NCBI RefSeq assembly: GCF_009858335.1
Contig: NZ_VMSE01000001.1
Location: 744,001 to 808,000, forward strand
Direction of reading: 5' to 3'
From: Methylovorus glucosotrophus
GTDB lineage: Bacteria; Pseudomonadota; Gammaproteobacteria; Burkholderiales; Methylophilaceae
DNA: 64,000 bases
Below are positions 8,771 to 17,612 of this stretch, one piece after another. The position numbers and the translations under genes are program-made. How positions within the stretch are numbered: the stretch's first letter is position 1; every line of letters starts with the position of its first letter. A model generated the notes under the pieces. The model saw only the letters and a program-made list of their open reading frames with translations, ran no database searches and was not told the DNA's origin.

Positions 8771-9805
8771 ATGCAGGTAACTGCTTATGCAAAAGCCATG
8801 GTGGCGGCGTCTCTTATCGGGTTGTCATGCCATGCGGCGGCGGATCAGTTGCGCCTCAAAAATGGCGATATATTGACCGGCGAGGTGCTGAAAAAAGAAG
8901 GCGATGCCGTCGAGTTCAGAACCGCCTATGCAGGCGTGATCAAAGTCGTGTGGGCGGAAATTGCCAGCCTGGACTCTGCCAAGGCGCTGGATATCGTGCT
9001 GAATGACAAAGAGCGCGTGGAAGGCGCGTTTGTCAGTCTGGATGACGTGGAAGACGGCCGTGCGTGGATCAAGCTTGAGAATGAGCAATACCGCGATATT
9101 GAGCTGGCAGAGCTGCGCTACATCAACCCTTCGCCCGAACTGGTGCGCGGCGGCTACAAATGGACCGGGCGTATCAATGTTGGCGGCACCTGGACGCAAG
9201 GTAACTCCGAAACTCAGGCCTTGCGGCTGGATACGGAAACCATTATTCGTACGCTGCAGAATCGGTATACCGCCGGGGCCATCTTCAACCGGGCAGAGGA
9301 TAGAGGCAACAGCACGCAATTCAATAGCCGTGGCTACGCCAAGTACGACCATTTCTGGAGTCGGCGCTGGTATGCCTACGGCGTGACGTCACTGGAGCAG
9401 GACAGGTTTCGTGACCTGCAATTGCTGACGACCATTGGTGGCGGCTCGGGTTACCAGATGTATGAATCGCCCAACCTCAATCTGTCGCTTGAAGGCGGTT
9501 TGGCCTATGTGAGCGAGCGTCATTACACCGACCCTGACAAAAACTATGCGGCACTGCGCTGGGCGGTGAAATATGACCAGAAACTGCTGAATGGATTTAC
9601 CCAGTTTTTCCATGAGCACGAAGCGCTCATGAGCCTGGAAGATACACGCGATATGCTGATTTATGCCAAAACCGGCTTCCGGTTCCCGCTTACCGAGCGC
9701 TTGAATGCCTCCACCCAGTGGAATGTCACCTGGGATGGAAGCCCGACGCCAGGCCGCAAGGAGATTGATTCCACCCTGTTGTTCAGCGCGGGCTACGCCT
9801 GGTAA
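8771..9805 (+). CDS. DUF481 (YdiY-like) outer-membrane protein
   Basis: A 344-residue exported protein. Residues 1-24 form a signal peptide ending in CHAAA. An N-terminal segment with SHS2/SH3-like strands (LRLKNGDILTGEVL) precedes a DUF481 domain from about residue 135. That domain consists of alternating hydrophobic and aromatic strands typical of a small beta-barrel (WTGRINVGGTWTQGNSETQ; FFHEHEALMSLED) and ends in an aromatic residue (AGYAW), as outer-membrane proteins do. The family includes YdiY, described as salt-induced; its substrate is unknown. The start at 8771 has AGGAGGA 5 nt upstream. Confidence 0.85.
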   Translation: MQVTAYAKAMVAASLIGLSCHAAADQLRLKNGDILTGEVLKKEGDAVEFRTAYAGVIKVVWAEIASLDSAKALDIVLNDKERVEGAFVSLDDVEDGRAWIKLENEQYRDIELAELRYINPSPELVRGGYKWTGRINVGGTWTQGNSETQALRLDTETIIRTLQNRYTAGAIFNRAEDRGNSTQFNSRGYAKYDHFWSRRWYAYGVTSLEQDRFRDLQLLTTIGGGSGYQMYESPNLNLSLEGGLAYVSERHYTDPDKNYAALRWAVKYDQKLLNGFTQFFHEHEALMSLEDTRDMLIYAKTGFRFPLTERLNASTQWNVTWDGSPTPGRKEIDSTLLFSAGYAW

Positions 9806-9808
9806 GGC

Positions 9809-10045
9809 TTAGTTGGATGGTGTTTTCTTTTGTTTGGCCCGCGACTGCTTGCGTAGCTTGCGCGCCTCGCGCCATTCGCGGATACGGCGGCGGCGCAGGA
9901 GAATGATGATGATCATGATGGCCCAGCCGAAGGCGAGCAGGTGCGCCAGCCCACTGTATATGCTCACGACCACCAGATGGGGAAACGAGGTGGTGAGTAC
10001 CAGCGGCAACAGGGCGAGCAGTAGGACCAGAAATATCAGTATCAT
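9809..10045 (-). CDS. Small membrane protein, unrecognised
   Basis: A 78-residue protein with two predicted membrane helices (MILIFLVLLLALLPLVLTT and HLLAFGWAIMIIIILL), then a strongly basic tail rich in Arg and Lys (RRRRIREWREARKLRKQ). The start has a good ribosome-binding site: AAGGA, 5 nt upstream on the minus strand. Topology by the positive-inside rule would leave the tail in the cytoplasm. It converges with the DUF481 gene, with only a few bases between the stops. No family is recognised. A competing frame on the same strand lacks hydrophobic periodicity. Confidence 0.6.
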   Translation of the reverse strand: MILIFLVLLLALLPLVLTTSFPHLVVVSIYSGLAHLLAFGWAIMIIIILLRRRRIREWREARKLRKQSRAKQKKTPSN

Positions 10046-10612
10046 GAGCGTCCTTCGCGCTAATCAACATCAAGGGGCAAGTTTGGATGCACCCGGCCGC
10101 TGGAGGTTCCGCCAGGGGAGGGCGGCAAATTATAACAGCACATTTTTCCGGCCGCAGAGCCGTCTGTCACACCGTGCGCTCCGGCTTTGTGCTGCTATTT
10201 GCAAGCAGCTGTCGCCAACCCCAGACAATGCTTGCGAATGGATTAGTCCTTTCGGCCTAAATACGTTTTAGGCTGGTGAACTCAGCCGTTTTTACTGTAT
10301 TATTTCAATCTGAATCAGCATGGTTTTGCTGCACTTGTGTAGCTGGCGTCTGCCGTCAAGAATAGATAAGGACTATGGCAGGACAAATGATTTAGTCGAA
10401 TGTGGGAATGAGCTGGGGAGCGGCTCGTCACACGTCGCCTGCTCAAGGCAATATTCTCGCGGTTGTGCGTTCAGTGCACTCAATAGTGATATCAATTAAT
10501 TTAAGCCCAGTTTTAACAAGCCTGTCAGCAGTGTTTATGCATTTGCTAACTCAACCTTGAAATTATGAAATTCATACGCGCCTTAAAAACGCTATGAACG
10601 CATGAGGAAAAT
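10046..10612. other. Long intergenic region before ppsA
   Basis: 567 bp without a convincing gene. A short hairpin with a T-run (GGCTG, 7-nt loop, CAGCC, then GTTTTT) lies at 10271-10293 and could be a terminator or attenuator. The last 100 bp before ppsA are AT-rich and should hold its promoter, but no pair of boxes with good spacing stands out. GAGGAAAAT just before the ppsA ATG is the ribosome-binding site. Confidence 0.5.
10271..10293 (+). terminator. Weak terminator/attenuator-like hairpin upstream of ppsA
   Basis: A stem of 5-6 bp (GGCTG/CAGCC) is followed by G and a run of five T. It lies about 320 bp upstream of ppsA in the same orientation. The stem is short, so this is only a candidate. 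Confidence 0.3.
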
Positions 10613-12982
10613 ATGTCGGAATACGTCATTGCTTTTGAAAAGTTGCGAAATACGGATGTGCCTGAAGTTGGGGGCAAGAATGCTTCGCTGGGGGAAATGA
10701 TCAGCCAGCTGACTTCAAAAGGGGTTCGCGTGCCTACTGGTTTCGCGACTACGGCCCATGCCTATCGCGAGTTTCTGGCGCAAGATGGTCTGGCAGATCG
10801 CATCAATGCCGAGCTCGACAAGCTGGACGTGGAAGATGTGACCGCACTGGCAGCCTGTGGCAGCAAGATCCGCGAATGGATCATGCAGGCCTCTTTCCCG
10901 AAAGCCTTGAACGACGCCATTGCCGAGCATTACGCCACATTGACCGCTTCCTCCGGTGAGAATGTTACTTTCGCTGTGCGTTCTTCGGCTACCGCGGAAG
11001 ACTTGCCTGACGCCTCCTTTGCCGGTCAGCAAGAAACTTTCCTCAATATTCAGGGCCTGGACAATATCCTCCACGCCATCAAGGAAGTATTCGCTTCCCT
11101 GTATAACGACCGTGCGATTTCCTACCGCGTACACAAGGGCTTCCTGCACGCTGATGTGGCCTTGTCCGCAGGTATCCAGCGCATGGTGCGCAGTGACATT
11201 GGCGCCGCTGGCGTGATGTTCACCATTGATACCGAATCCGGCTTCAAGGATGTCGCCTTCATTACCGCTTCCTACGGCCTGGGTGAAACCGTGGTGCAAG
11301 GTGCGGTGAATCCTGACGAATTCTATGTACACAAGCCATTGCTGGCCCAGGGTCGTCCCGCCATCGTGCGTCGCACGCTGGGTTCCAAGGCCATCAAGAT
11401 GGTGTTTGGCGATGTGCAGCAGGCTGGCAAAAGCACGGTCACCAAGGATGTAGACCCTGCCCTCAGCATCAAGTACTGCCTGACCGACGAAGATGTGCTG
11501 GAACTGGCACGCTATGCCGTGATCATTGAGCAACACTACGGTCGCCCGATGGATATCGAATGGGGCAAGGACGGCGTGGATGGTAAGATGTACATCCTGC
11601 AGGCCCGCCCTGAAACCGTGAAGTCGCAAACCGGCAATGTGATCGAGACCTTCCAGATCAAGCATGGCAGCACACCAATCGTGACTGGCCGTGCCGTGAC
11701 GCAAAAAGTGGGCGTAGGCCCTGTGCGTATCGTGCGCGACCCGGCTGAAATGAACAGCGTGCAGCCCGGCGATGTGCTGGTGGCTGACATGACAGACCCG
11801 AACTGGGAACCGGTGATGAAGCGCGCTTCTGCCCTGGTGACCAACCGTGGTGGCCGTACCTGCCACGCCGCGATCATCGCGCGCGAACTGGGTATCCCCG
11901 CGATTGTGGGTTCCGTGGATGCAACCGATGTGCTGAAAGATGGCGACATCGTGACCGTCTCCTGTGCAGAAGGCGAAACCGGTTATGTATATGCCGGCGC
12001 GCTGGACTATGAAGTTTCCAGCCAGGAAGCCGCTGCACTGGGCAAGGCTCCGGTCAAGATCATGATGAACGTGGGCAACCCTGACATGGCATTCAGCTTT
12101 GCGCAGACACCTAATGATGGTGTTGGCCTGGCCCGTCTTGAGTTCGTGATCAACAACATGATTGGCATTCACCCCAAGGCCATTCTGAACATTGACACCT
12201 TGCCAGCCGATATGAAGGCAGAAGTACAGCGCCGTGCCAATGGCTATGCCAGCCCACGCGACTTCTACATTGAGAAGGTCGTGGAAGGTGTGGCTACCAT
12301 CGCCTCTGCGTTCTACCCCAAGCCTGTGATCGTGCGTTTGTCGGACTTCAAGTCCAACGAATACAAGAAGCTGGTCGGTGGTGATATCTACGAGCCCGAT
12401 GAAGAAAACCCGATGATCGGTTTCCGTGGCGCGTCGCGTTACATCGATGGCGATTTCCGCAAGTCGTTCGATCTGGAATGTATCGCCATGCGCAAGGTGC
12501 GCGAGGAAATCGGCCTGACTAACGTCGAGCTGATGGTGCCGTTCGTGCGTACGCTGGATGAAGCCCGTGCCGTGATCGAGATTCTGGAAAGCCATGGCCT
12601 CAAGCGTGGTGTGAATGGCCTGCGCCTCATCATGATGTGCGAAATCCCATCCAACGCCTTGCTGGCCGAGCAGTTCCTGGAGCTGTTTGATGGCTTCTCC
12701 ATCGGCTCCAACGACCTGACCCAGCTCACGCTGGGCATGGACCGCGATTCCGGCTTCTTCTCTGCCGGTTTCGACGAGCGTAACGATGCCGTCAAGGTAC
12801 TGTTGAAGATGGCAATTTCCACCGCCAACCGCCTCAACAAGTATGTCGGTATCTGCGGCCAAGGCCCATCGGACCATCCAGACTTCGCTGAATGGCTGGT
12901 CAAGGAAGGCATCCAGTCGGTATCGCTCAACCCCGATACCGTCGTGACCACCTGGCAACGCCTGGCCGCCGCCAACAAATAG
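10613..12982 (+). CDS. ppsA: Phosphoenolpyruvate synthase
   Basis: A 789-residue enzyme of normal length. It makes PEP from pyruvate, ATP and water in the cytoplasm, the entry step of gluconeogenesis from pyruvate. The N-terminal ATP-grasp domain opens with [15 protein letters not shown] and has [20 protein letters not shown]. The central swivelling domain carries the phosphohistidine in [15 protein letters not shown]. The C-terminal PEP-binding barrel has [25 protein letters not shown] and [14 protein letters not shown]. The Thr next to the catalytic His (RTCH) is the residue that PpsR-type regulators phosphorylate in this family, and ppsR is the next gene. Confidence 0.98.
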   Translation: MSEYVIAFEKLRNTDVPEVGGKNASLGEMISQLTSKGVRVPTGFATTAHAYREFLAQDGLADRINAELDKLDVEDVTALAACGSKIREWIMQASFPKALNDAIAEHYATLTASSGENVTFAVRSSATAEDLPDASFAGQQETFLNIQGLDNILHAIKEVFASLYNDRAISYRVHKGFLHADVALSAGIQRMVRSDIGAAGVMFTIDTESGFKDVAFITASYGLGETVVQGAVNPDEFYVHKPLLAQGRPAIVRRTLGSKAIKMVFGDVQQAGKSTVTKDVDPALSIKYCLTDEDVLELARYAVIIEQHYGRPMDIEWGKDGVDGKMYILQARPETVKSQTGNVIETFQIKHGSTPIVTGRAVTQKVGVGPVRIVRDPAEMNSVQPGDVLVADMTDPNWEPVMKRASALVTNRGGRTCHAAIIARELGIPAIVGSVDATDVLKDGDIVTVSCAEGETGYVYAGALDYEVSSQEAAALGKAPVKIMMNVGNPDMAFSFAQTPNDGVGLARLEFVINNMIGIHPKAILNIDTLPADMKAEVQRRANGYASPRDFYIEKVVEGVATIASAFYPKPVIVRLSDFKSNEYKKLVGGDIYEPDEENPMIGFRGASRYIDGDFRKSFDLECIAMRKVREEIGLTNVELMVPFVRTLDEARAVIEILESHGLKRGVNGLRLIMMCEIPSNALLAEQFLELFDGFSIGSNDLTQLTLGMDRDSGFFSAGFDERNDAVKVLLKMAISTANRLNKYVGICGQGPSDHPDFAEWLVKEGIQSVSLNPDTVVTTWQRLAAANK

Positions 12983-13002
12983 TAATTAGTGTTATAGTCC
13001 AA

Positions 13003-13129
13003 GGGCTGCCGTAAGGCAGCCCTTTTCGTTGATACACCGCGCTGCCGAGAGGCAGCCCTTTTTACTGATACATCGCGCTGTCTCGGGCAGCCTTTTTGTT
13101 GATATTCCGTGCTGCCGCGGCAGCCCTTT
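13003..13129 (+). repeat. Tandem array of four terminator-like hairpins
   Basis: Four hairpins in a row share the stem core GCTGCC/GGCAGC, each followed by CC and a short T-run. Core positions are 13005, 13041, 13077 and 13111, a period of 36, 36 and 34 bp. The spacers repeat too (GTTGATACACCGC, CTGATACATCGC, GTTGATATTCCG). The third copy has a T-G wobble in the stem; the first, with 8 bp and a GTAA loop, is the strongest. Copy 1 alone would serve as the ppsA terminator. The array looks like a tandem duplication of that terminator. Confidence 0.85.
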
Positions 13130-13186
13130 ACTGTTGGCTAGCGCTATACTGGCCTTTTACTTGACCATCTACAGAGCGCCCTGATC

Positions 13187-14008
13187 ATGACCCATGACCG
13201 TTCCGTTTTTTTTGTTTCGGACAACACCGGTATTACGGCTGAATCCATAGGCCATTTGCTGGCGCACTTTCCTACCGTCAAACTGCGTCAGCTCCGCTTT
13301 CCGTTTATTGATACGCTGGACAAGCTTCAGGTCGCCATTGACCGTATCAAGGAAGCCAGTGTGGAAGACGGCGTGCGCCCGATTGTCGTCATGACGCTGG
13401 TGAAGCCGGAGTTTCGCGCCAAGCTGAAACAAGTGGACGCCATGTTCCTCGACTTGTTTGGTACGTTTATTGATCCGCTGGCGAGCGAGCTGGGGCTGGA
13501 GCCTTCTCAAGGCGTCGGTATTACCCACGGTGCAGCGAGCCAAGGCTATAACAACCGTATTGATGCCATCAATTTCTCGCTGGGCCATGACGACGGCATG
13601 ACCAACTCCGGTCTGGAAGAAGCCGAAGTGATACTGGTGGGCGTTTCACGCTGTGGCAAAACGCCTACCAGCCTCTATCTCGCCATGCAGTTTGGCATCA
13701 AGGCCGCCAATTACCCGCTGATTCCCGAAGACTTTGACCGCATGCGCCTGCCAGCCGTGCTGGAAAACTATCCGGAAAAACTCTACGGCCTCAGCATCAG
13801 CCCTGAGCGTTTGCACTCCGTGCGTAGCGAGCGCCGCCCCAACAGCTTCTACGCCTCGCTGGACAACTGCCGGGATGAAGTTGCCAAGGCAGAAGACCTG
13901 ATGAAGCGTGCCGGTGTTACCTGGATCGACTCCACACATCGTTCGATTGAAGAGCTGGCCACGGTGATTCTGCAAAAGATCCGCGTGCCGATTCGTCAGT
14001 ACGGTTAA
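13187..14008 (+). CDS. ppsR: PEP synthase regulatory protein (kinase/pyrophosphorylase)
   Basis: A 273-residue DUF299-family protein. Such proteins inactivate PEP synthase by ADP-dependent phosphorylation of the Thr beside its catalytic His, and reactivate it by phosphate-dependent pyrophosphorolysis. The P-loop is GVSRCGKT at residues 152-159. The N-terminus FFVSDNTGITAESIG and the segment GITHGAASQGYNNRIDAINF are family hallmarks. It lies 200 bp downstream of its target gene in the same orientation, separated by the hairpin array, so the two may be expressed separately despite being neighbours. Confidence 0.95.
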   Translation: MTHDRSVFFVSDNTGITAESIGHLLAHFPTVKLRQLRFPFIDTLDKLQVAIDRIKEASVEDGVRPIVVMTLVKPEFRAKLKQVDAMFLDLFGTFIDPLASELGLEPSQGVGITHGAASQGYNNRIDAINFSLGHDDGMTNSGLEEAEVILVGVSRCGKTPTSLYLAMQFGIKAANYPLIPEDFDRMRLPAVLENYPEKLYGLSISPERLHSVRSERRPNSFYASLDNCRDEVAKAEDLMKRAGVTWIDSTHRSIEELATVILQKIRVPIRQYG

Positions 14009-14025
14009 AAGCCTGACGCTACTGC

Positions 14026-14054
14026 AAAAAAAGCTCCCAGTGGGAGCTTTTTTT
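14026..14054 (+). terminator. Intrinsic terminator after ppsR
   Basis: A palindromic hairpin (AAGCTCCC-AG-TGGGAGCTT) is flanked by seven A on one side and seven T on the other. It can work for both strands, ending ppsR and possibly the DUF455 gene that converges on it. Confidence 0.88.
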
Positions 14055-14075
14055 ATATGGGGAAATGAGAGTTTT

Positions 14076-14915
14076 TTATGGGAAAGAGGGTTGCCGCATG
14101 GGGATATCCCCCAATAACTCGAGCTCGGCATCGCTAAAGCCAGCGGCGCGTCGGGCTTCCATATTGAAAGGACCGCGCAGCGTGGGGGCGCTGTAACGGG
14201 CGGCCAATTCGGCATAGGTTGCCAGAGGCTCGAGATTGCCTTGTTCGCATAACCAGCCGAACCAGCGGTTGCCTATGGCGACATGGCCAATTTCATCGCG
14301 CAGGATAATATCCAGAATGGCGGCGGCGGCCATATCGCCAGCCTGGGCGAGTTTGGCGCGCAGGGGCGGTGAGGCGTCCAGGCCGCGGGCTTCCATGGTG
14401 CGCGGGACCAGCGCGATGCGTGCCAGGATGTCGTGTTCGGTGCGGGTGGCCATTTCCCACAGGCTGTTGTGGGCGGGGAAATCGCCATAACCGTAGCCCA
14501 GTGTCACGAGGTGCTGTTGCAACAGGCTGAAGTGCAGGGCTTCCTCCTGCGCTACCTGCAGCCAGTCGGCATAAAAGGCATCCGGCATGCCGGGAAAACG
14601 CCAGATCACATCCAGTGCCAGGTTGATGGCATTGAATTCGATATGGGCCAGCGCGTGTATCAGTGCGGCGCGGCCTTCCACGGTGCGCATATTGCGGCGC
14701 TTGACGGCCAGCGGCGACACCAGCTCGGGTTGCTGTGGCCGTCCTGGAATCGACAGCCCGGATCCGGGCGTAGCCGTCCTCAGGTCTACCGTGCCATCCA
14801 GCAAAACCTCCCCGCATTGATATGCCCTATGCAAGTCGGTGACGCCTGCGACTTTGCGGCTGGGGTCGGGTTCGGCCAGCCAGGCGAGGGCGGCTTGTCG
14901 GAGTTCAGTTTGCAT
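14076..14915 (-). CDS. DUF455 ferritin-like protein
   Basis: A protein of about 279 residues of the DUF455 family, which has a ferritin-like four-helix fold predicted to hold a di-iron site. Helices carry spaced Glu/His residues: AHIEFNAINLALD, AQEEALHFSLLQQHL, TEHDILARIALVPR and DEIGHVAIGNRWF. Relatives are sometimes linked to tRNA-hydroxylase-like enzymes, but no reaction is established. The start at 14915 (MQTELRQAALAWL) fits family N-termini; an in-frame ATG at 14975 would add 20 residues, and neither has a clear ribosome-binding site. It follows the HPP-CBS gene on the same strand, probably as one transcript. Confidence 0.8.
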   Translation of the reverse strand: MQTELRQAALAWLAEPDPSRKVAGVTDLHRAYQCGEVLLDGTVDLRTATPGSGLSIPGRPQQPELVSPLAVKRRNMRTVEGRAALIHALAHIEFNAINLALDVIWRFPGMPDAFYADWLQVAQEEALHFSLLQQHLVTLGYGYGDFPAHNSLWEMATRTEHDILARIALVPRTMEARGLDASPPLRAKLAQAGDMAAAAILDIILRDEIGHVAIGNRWFGWLCEQGNLEPLATYAELAARYSAPTLRGPFNMEARRAAGFSDAELELLGDIPMRQPSFP

Positions 14916-14993
14916 GGCGATCTGGGCTTGATGGAGCGGGCAGTGTAAACCATCCCTCAGCCGCTGGGAAACCATGCAAGTCTGCAGCTTGCA

Positions 14994-16169
14994 TCATCCG
15001 CTCGCCATGCTGTTGAGGCGGCCGCGATAGAGCCCGGCGATCAGGTCAGACTGGCTGATCATGCCCGCCAGGCGGCGCTCCTGATCCACCACGGGGATAT
15101 GGTGCAGATTATGCTCGGATACCAGCGGGATCAGCTCCACAATGTGCATGTCGGTGCTGGCGGTGATCACGCGATTGGTCATGATCTGGCCGACCACTTC
15201 CGGTTTGTCGGTATGCGTAAAGGGAATGCGTTGCACCACCTGTTTCAGCTTGCTGGCAATGCCCTGATAGCCAGCCAGGTCCGCCTGCCGCATGAAGTCG
15301 CCCTGGGTAATAATCCCACTCACGCGCCGTGCCTTGTCGAGCACCGGCAAGGCTTTCAGGTGATGGCGCAACAGCAGCTGCCAGGCTTCTTCCAGCGTGG
15401 TGCCAAACTCCACCGTGATCAGCGAGCGCGACATGATGTCCTGGCAGCGTATTTCGCCAAAGCGGCGCCGGTACGCGTGCATTTCGGTCTGCAGGAATAA
15501 CGATTCCAGATCATCGCGGCTGATATCCAGCACCTGATTGTAATCCTTGAGCACGGCATCCATGTCGGCGTGGGTAAAGCCCATGCGTGCCAGTGGCGGA
15601 ATATCCTGGGTTTCATGCAGCGAACGTTCCGGCTCCAGCTGCTGGGCATGCGGGTAAGGGCGCCGGGTGGCATTGTTGTAGATCAGCGCGACAACCAGCA
15701 ACAGCAATGAATTCAAGCCCACCGGCATCAGCACATAGCCCCAGCCCAGCTGGTGGATGGCCGGGCCGCCGATGACCGCCGTCAAGGCAACGGCGCCGCC
15801 GGGAGGATGCAAACAGCGCATGGCAAACATCAGCCCTATCGCCAGAAAAATCGCCGCCGCGGCGGCCAGCAATGGCGAGGGTATCCAGCTGGCACAGAGG
15901 ACACCGGCGATGGCCGAAAGCATATTGCCGCCCATGATGGACCACGGTTGCGCCAGCGGGCTGGCGGGGGCGGCATAAAGCAAGACGGCCGATGCGCCTA
16001 TAGGCGCCATGAGGAAAGGCAGGCTGGCATTATCTACCAGCAGGGCGCTGACGCTGGCGGTGATCAATATCCCTAGCAGGGCGCCGCAACAGGCCCGCAA
16101 GCGCTCGCTGTGGCTGACAATATTGGTTTGCGGGCGAAATCGCCGCATGAACTGCATCAAGGCATTCAT
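14994..16169 (-). CDS. HPP-family membrane protein with tandem CBS domains
   Basis: The N-terminal half is an HPP-family membrane domain with about five helices, including the signature MRCLHPPGGAVALTAVIGG. Relatives with this domain transport nitrite or are of unknown function. The C-terminal half, after a hydrophilic linker, holds a pair of CBS domains: CQDIMSRSLITVEFGTTLEEA, and VGQIMTNRVITASTDMHIVEL ending in HNLHHIPVVDQERRLAGMIS. CBS pairs usually bind adenine nucleotides and gate the attached domain. The start at 16169 (MNALMQFMRRFRP) fits relatives; an ATG at 16232 in frame would add 21 residues. It is divergent from the sugar dehydrogenase gene. Confidence 0.82.
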   Translation of the reverse strand: MNALMQFMRRFRPQTNIVSHSERLRACCGALLGILITASVSALLVDNASLPFLMAPIGASAVLLYAAPASPLAQPWSIMGGNMLSAIAGVLCASWIPSPLLAAAAAIFLAIGLMFAMRCLHPPGGAVALTAVIGGPAIHQLGWGYVLMPVGLNSLLLLVVALIYNNATRRPYPHAQQLEPERSLHETQDIPPLARMGFTHADMDAVLKDYNQVLDISRDDLESLFLQTEMHAYRRRFGEIRCQDIMSRSLITVEFGTTLEEAWQLLLRHHLKALPVLDKARRVSGIITQGDFMRQADLAGYQGIASKLKQVVQRIPFTHTDKPEVVGQIMTNRVITASTDMHIVELIPLVSEHNLHHIPVVDQERRLAGMISQSDLIAGLYRGRLNSMASG

Positions 16170-16328
16170 GAAATCAGGCAAGGCCAAAAGCGGAAGCCGT
16201 ATTTTAACCGTAGCGGCACTAGAATGGTGCATGCCACCGGTAAAATCCGGCCATTGAGGAAACTAAGCCGGCAGTGGGTGGTCGGTAATAACAACAATAA
16301 ATAAAGCCACAGGCAGCGCTGGCTGCGC

Positions 16329-17576
16329 ATGGCGATTGAAAGCATGCATATCAACCGAAAAAAAATTATTAAAGTTCTGCTCTTTATCCTGATGGTGGTC
16401 GGCCTCTTTATGCTGGGCGCCAACCAATACCGCATGAAGTGGTGGCCATTTGAAGATGGCTTTGAAAGCCTCAGCATTGATGAAATCCTGCCGGACCAGA
16501 ATGCCAAAATAGGCTCGGTGTTCGGCACCGAAAACCTCCGCGTGTATAACCTGCCAATTGACGACGAGTTTCCCTCCGGGCCATTCGAGATCCTGGGCAA
16601 CAAGCGCTTTCTGTTTATCAGCAAATGTGGCGAGGCCTACTTTACCGCGCTGGATGACAATGACATTGAGCGCACGCAATCACCGCAGCGCCTGAGCAAA
16701 TCCGATGACGACGACGATGACGCCAAGCCGCTGGTGTATTGCCAGGGCTCATCCGGCGTCAAGGACAGCCTGCGGGTGAATAATTCGCTCTATGTCAGCT
16801 ACATCGTCTGGGACGACATGCAGAATGGCGCGCGCCTCGCGGTGTCGGAATTTACCCTCGATATCGTCAATAGCCGCCTGGTTTACAAGCGCGACATCTT
16901 TACCAGTAATCCCGCCATCAAAGAGCCTTTTCTGGGCATGCAGGCGGGCGGCAAGCTGGCACTGGGCGAGAGCGACGAGATCGTCTATCTGGCGATTGGC
17001 GATTTCGGCAAACCGCAAGGCGTGCAGGATACTTCTACCTCGCTCGGCAAGCTGATGAAGATCAATACCAAGTCCGGCACGGTGAGCCTGTATGCTTCCG
17101 GCCTGCGCTCACCTTCCGGCGGCTTGTATTTTGACCATGAAGCCGGTGATTTATGGGAAACCGAACACGGCCCGCGCGGTGGCGATGAGATCAACCTAAT
17201 ACGCGAAGGCTCCAACTATGGCTGGCCGCTGGTGAGCTACGGCACCATGTACGAGCGTGAGGGCAACGGCGATTATTACGGCAACAGCTATAACGGACAT
17301 GATGGTTACGAGAAGCCTATCTTTACCTTTGTGCCCTCTATTGGTGTGGGGTCGATTGCGCGCTATCCCAAGTCTGGCCGCAATGCCTACTGGGAAAACA
17401 GCTTTTTTGTCGCAGGCATGGCGACCACCACGCTGTATCACATGAAAAAAGAAGGGCACCGCCTGGTGTATGCCGAACCGGTGTTGAGCGGGTATCGCAT
17501 ACGCGTGGTGAAGATTGATGCCGATGGCCGCTTTTACCTCAAGACAGACCACAACCAGTTACTGATGTCGGAATAA
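16329..17576 (+). CDS. PQQ-dependent sugar dehydrogenase (membrane-anchored)
   Basis: A 415-residue protein of the glucose/sorbosone dehydrogenase (GSDH, YliI-type) beta-propeller family. An N-terminal hydrophobic segment (residues about 13-31) looks like an uncleaved anchor that places the propeller in the periplasm. The cofactor-region signature is clear: GLRSPSGGLYFD, then WETEHGPRGGDEINLI and NYGWPLVSYG. The family uses PQQ and Ca2+ to oxidise aldoses at the C1 hydroxyl. The actual substrate is unknown. An acidic insert (SDDDDDDAK) near residue 124 is unusual. ATG 16329 is used; ATG at 16347 is an alternative. Confidence 0.82.
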   Translation: MAIESMHINRKKIIKVLLFILMVVGLFMLGANQYRMKWWPFEDGFESLSIDEILPDQNAKIGSVFGTENLRVYNLPIDDEFPSGPFEILGNKRFLFISKCGEAYFTALDDNDIERTQSPQRLSKSDDDDDDAKPLVYCQGSSGVKDSLRVNNSLYVSYIVWDDMQNGARLAVSEFTLDIVNSRLVYKRDIFTSNPAIKEPFLGMQAGGKLALGESDEIVYLAIGDFGKPQGVQDTSTSLGKLMKINTKSGTVSLYASGLRSPSGGLYFDHEAGDLWETEHGPRGGDEINLIREGSNYGWPLVSYGTMYEREGNGDYYGNSYNGHDGYEKPIFTFVPSIGVGSIARYPKSGRNAYWENSFFVAGMATTTLYHMKKEGHRLVYAEPVLSGYRIRVVKIDADGRFYLKTDHNQLLMSE

Positions 17577-17612
17577 GCCGTCGCGTCCACACGGGCGCCG
17601 CGGCGGTCAGGA

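Noticed and set aside
10715..12958. A very long open frame antisense to ppsA (about 750 codons)
   Set aside because: ppsA is a certain gene with all catalytic motifs; the antisense frame arises from its codon bias, is rich in His and Gly, and has no recognisable domain.
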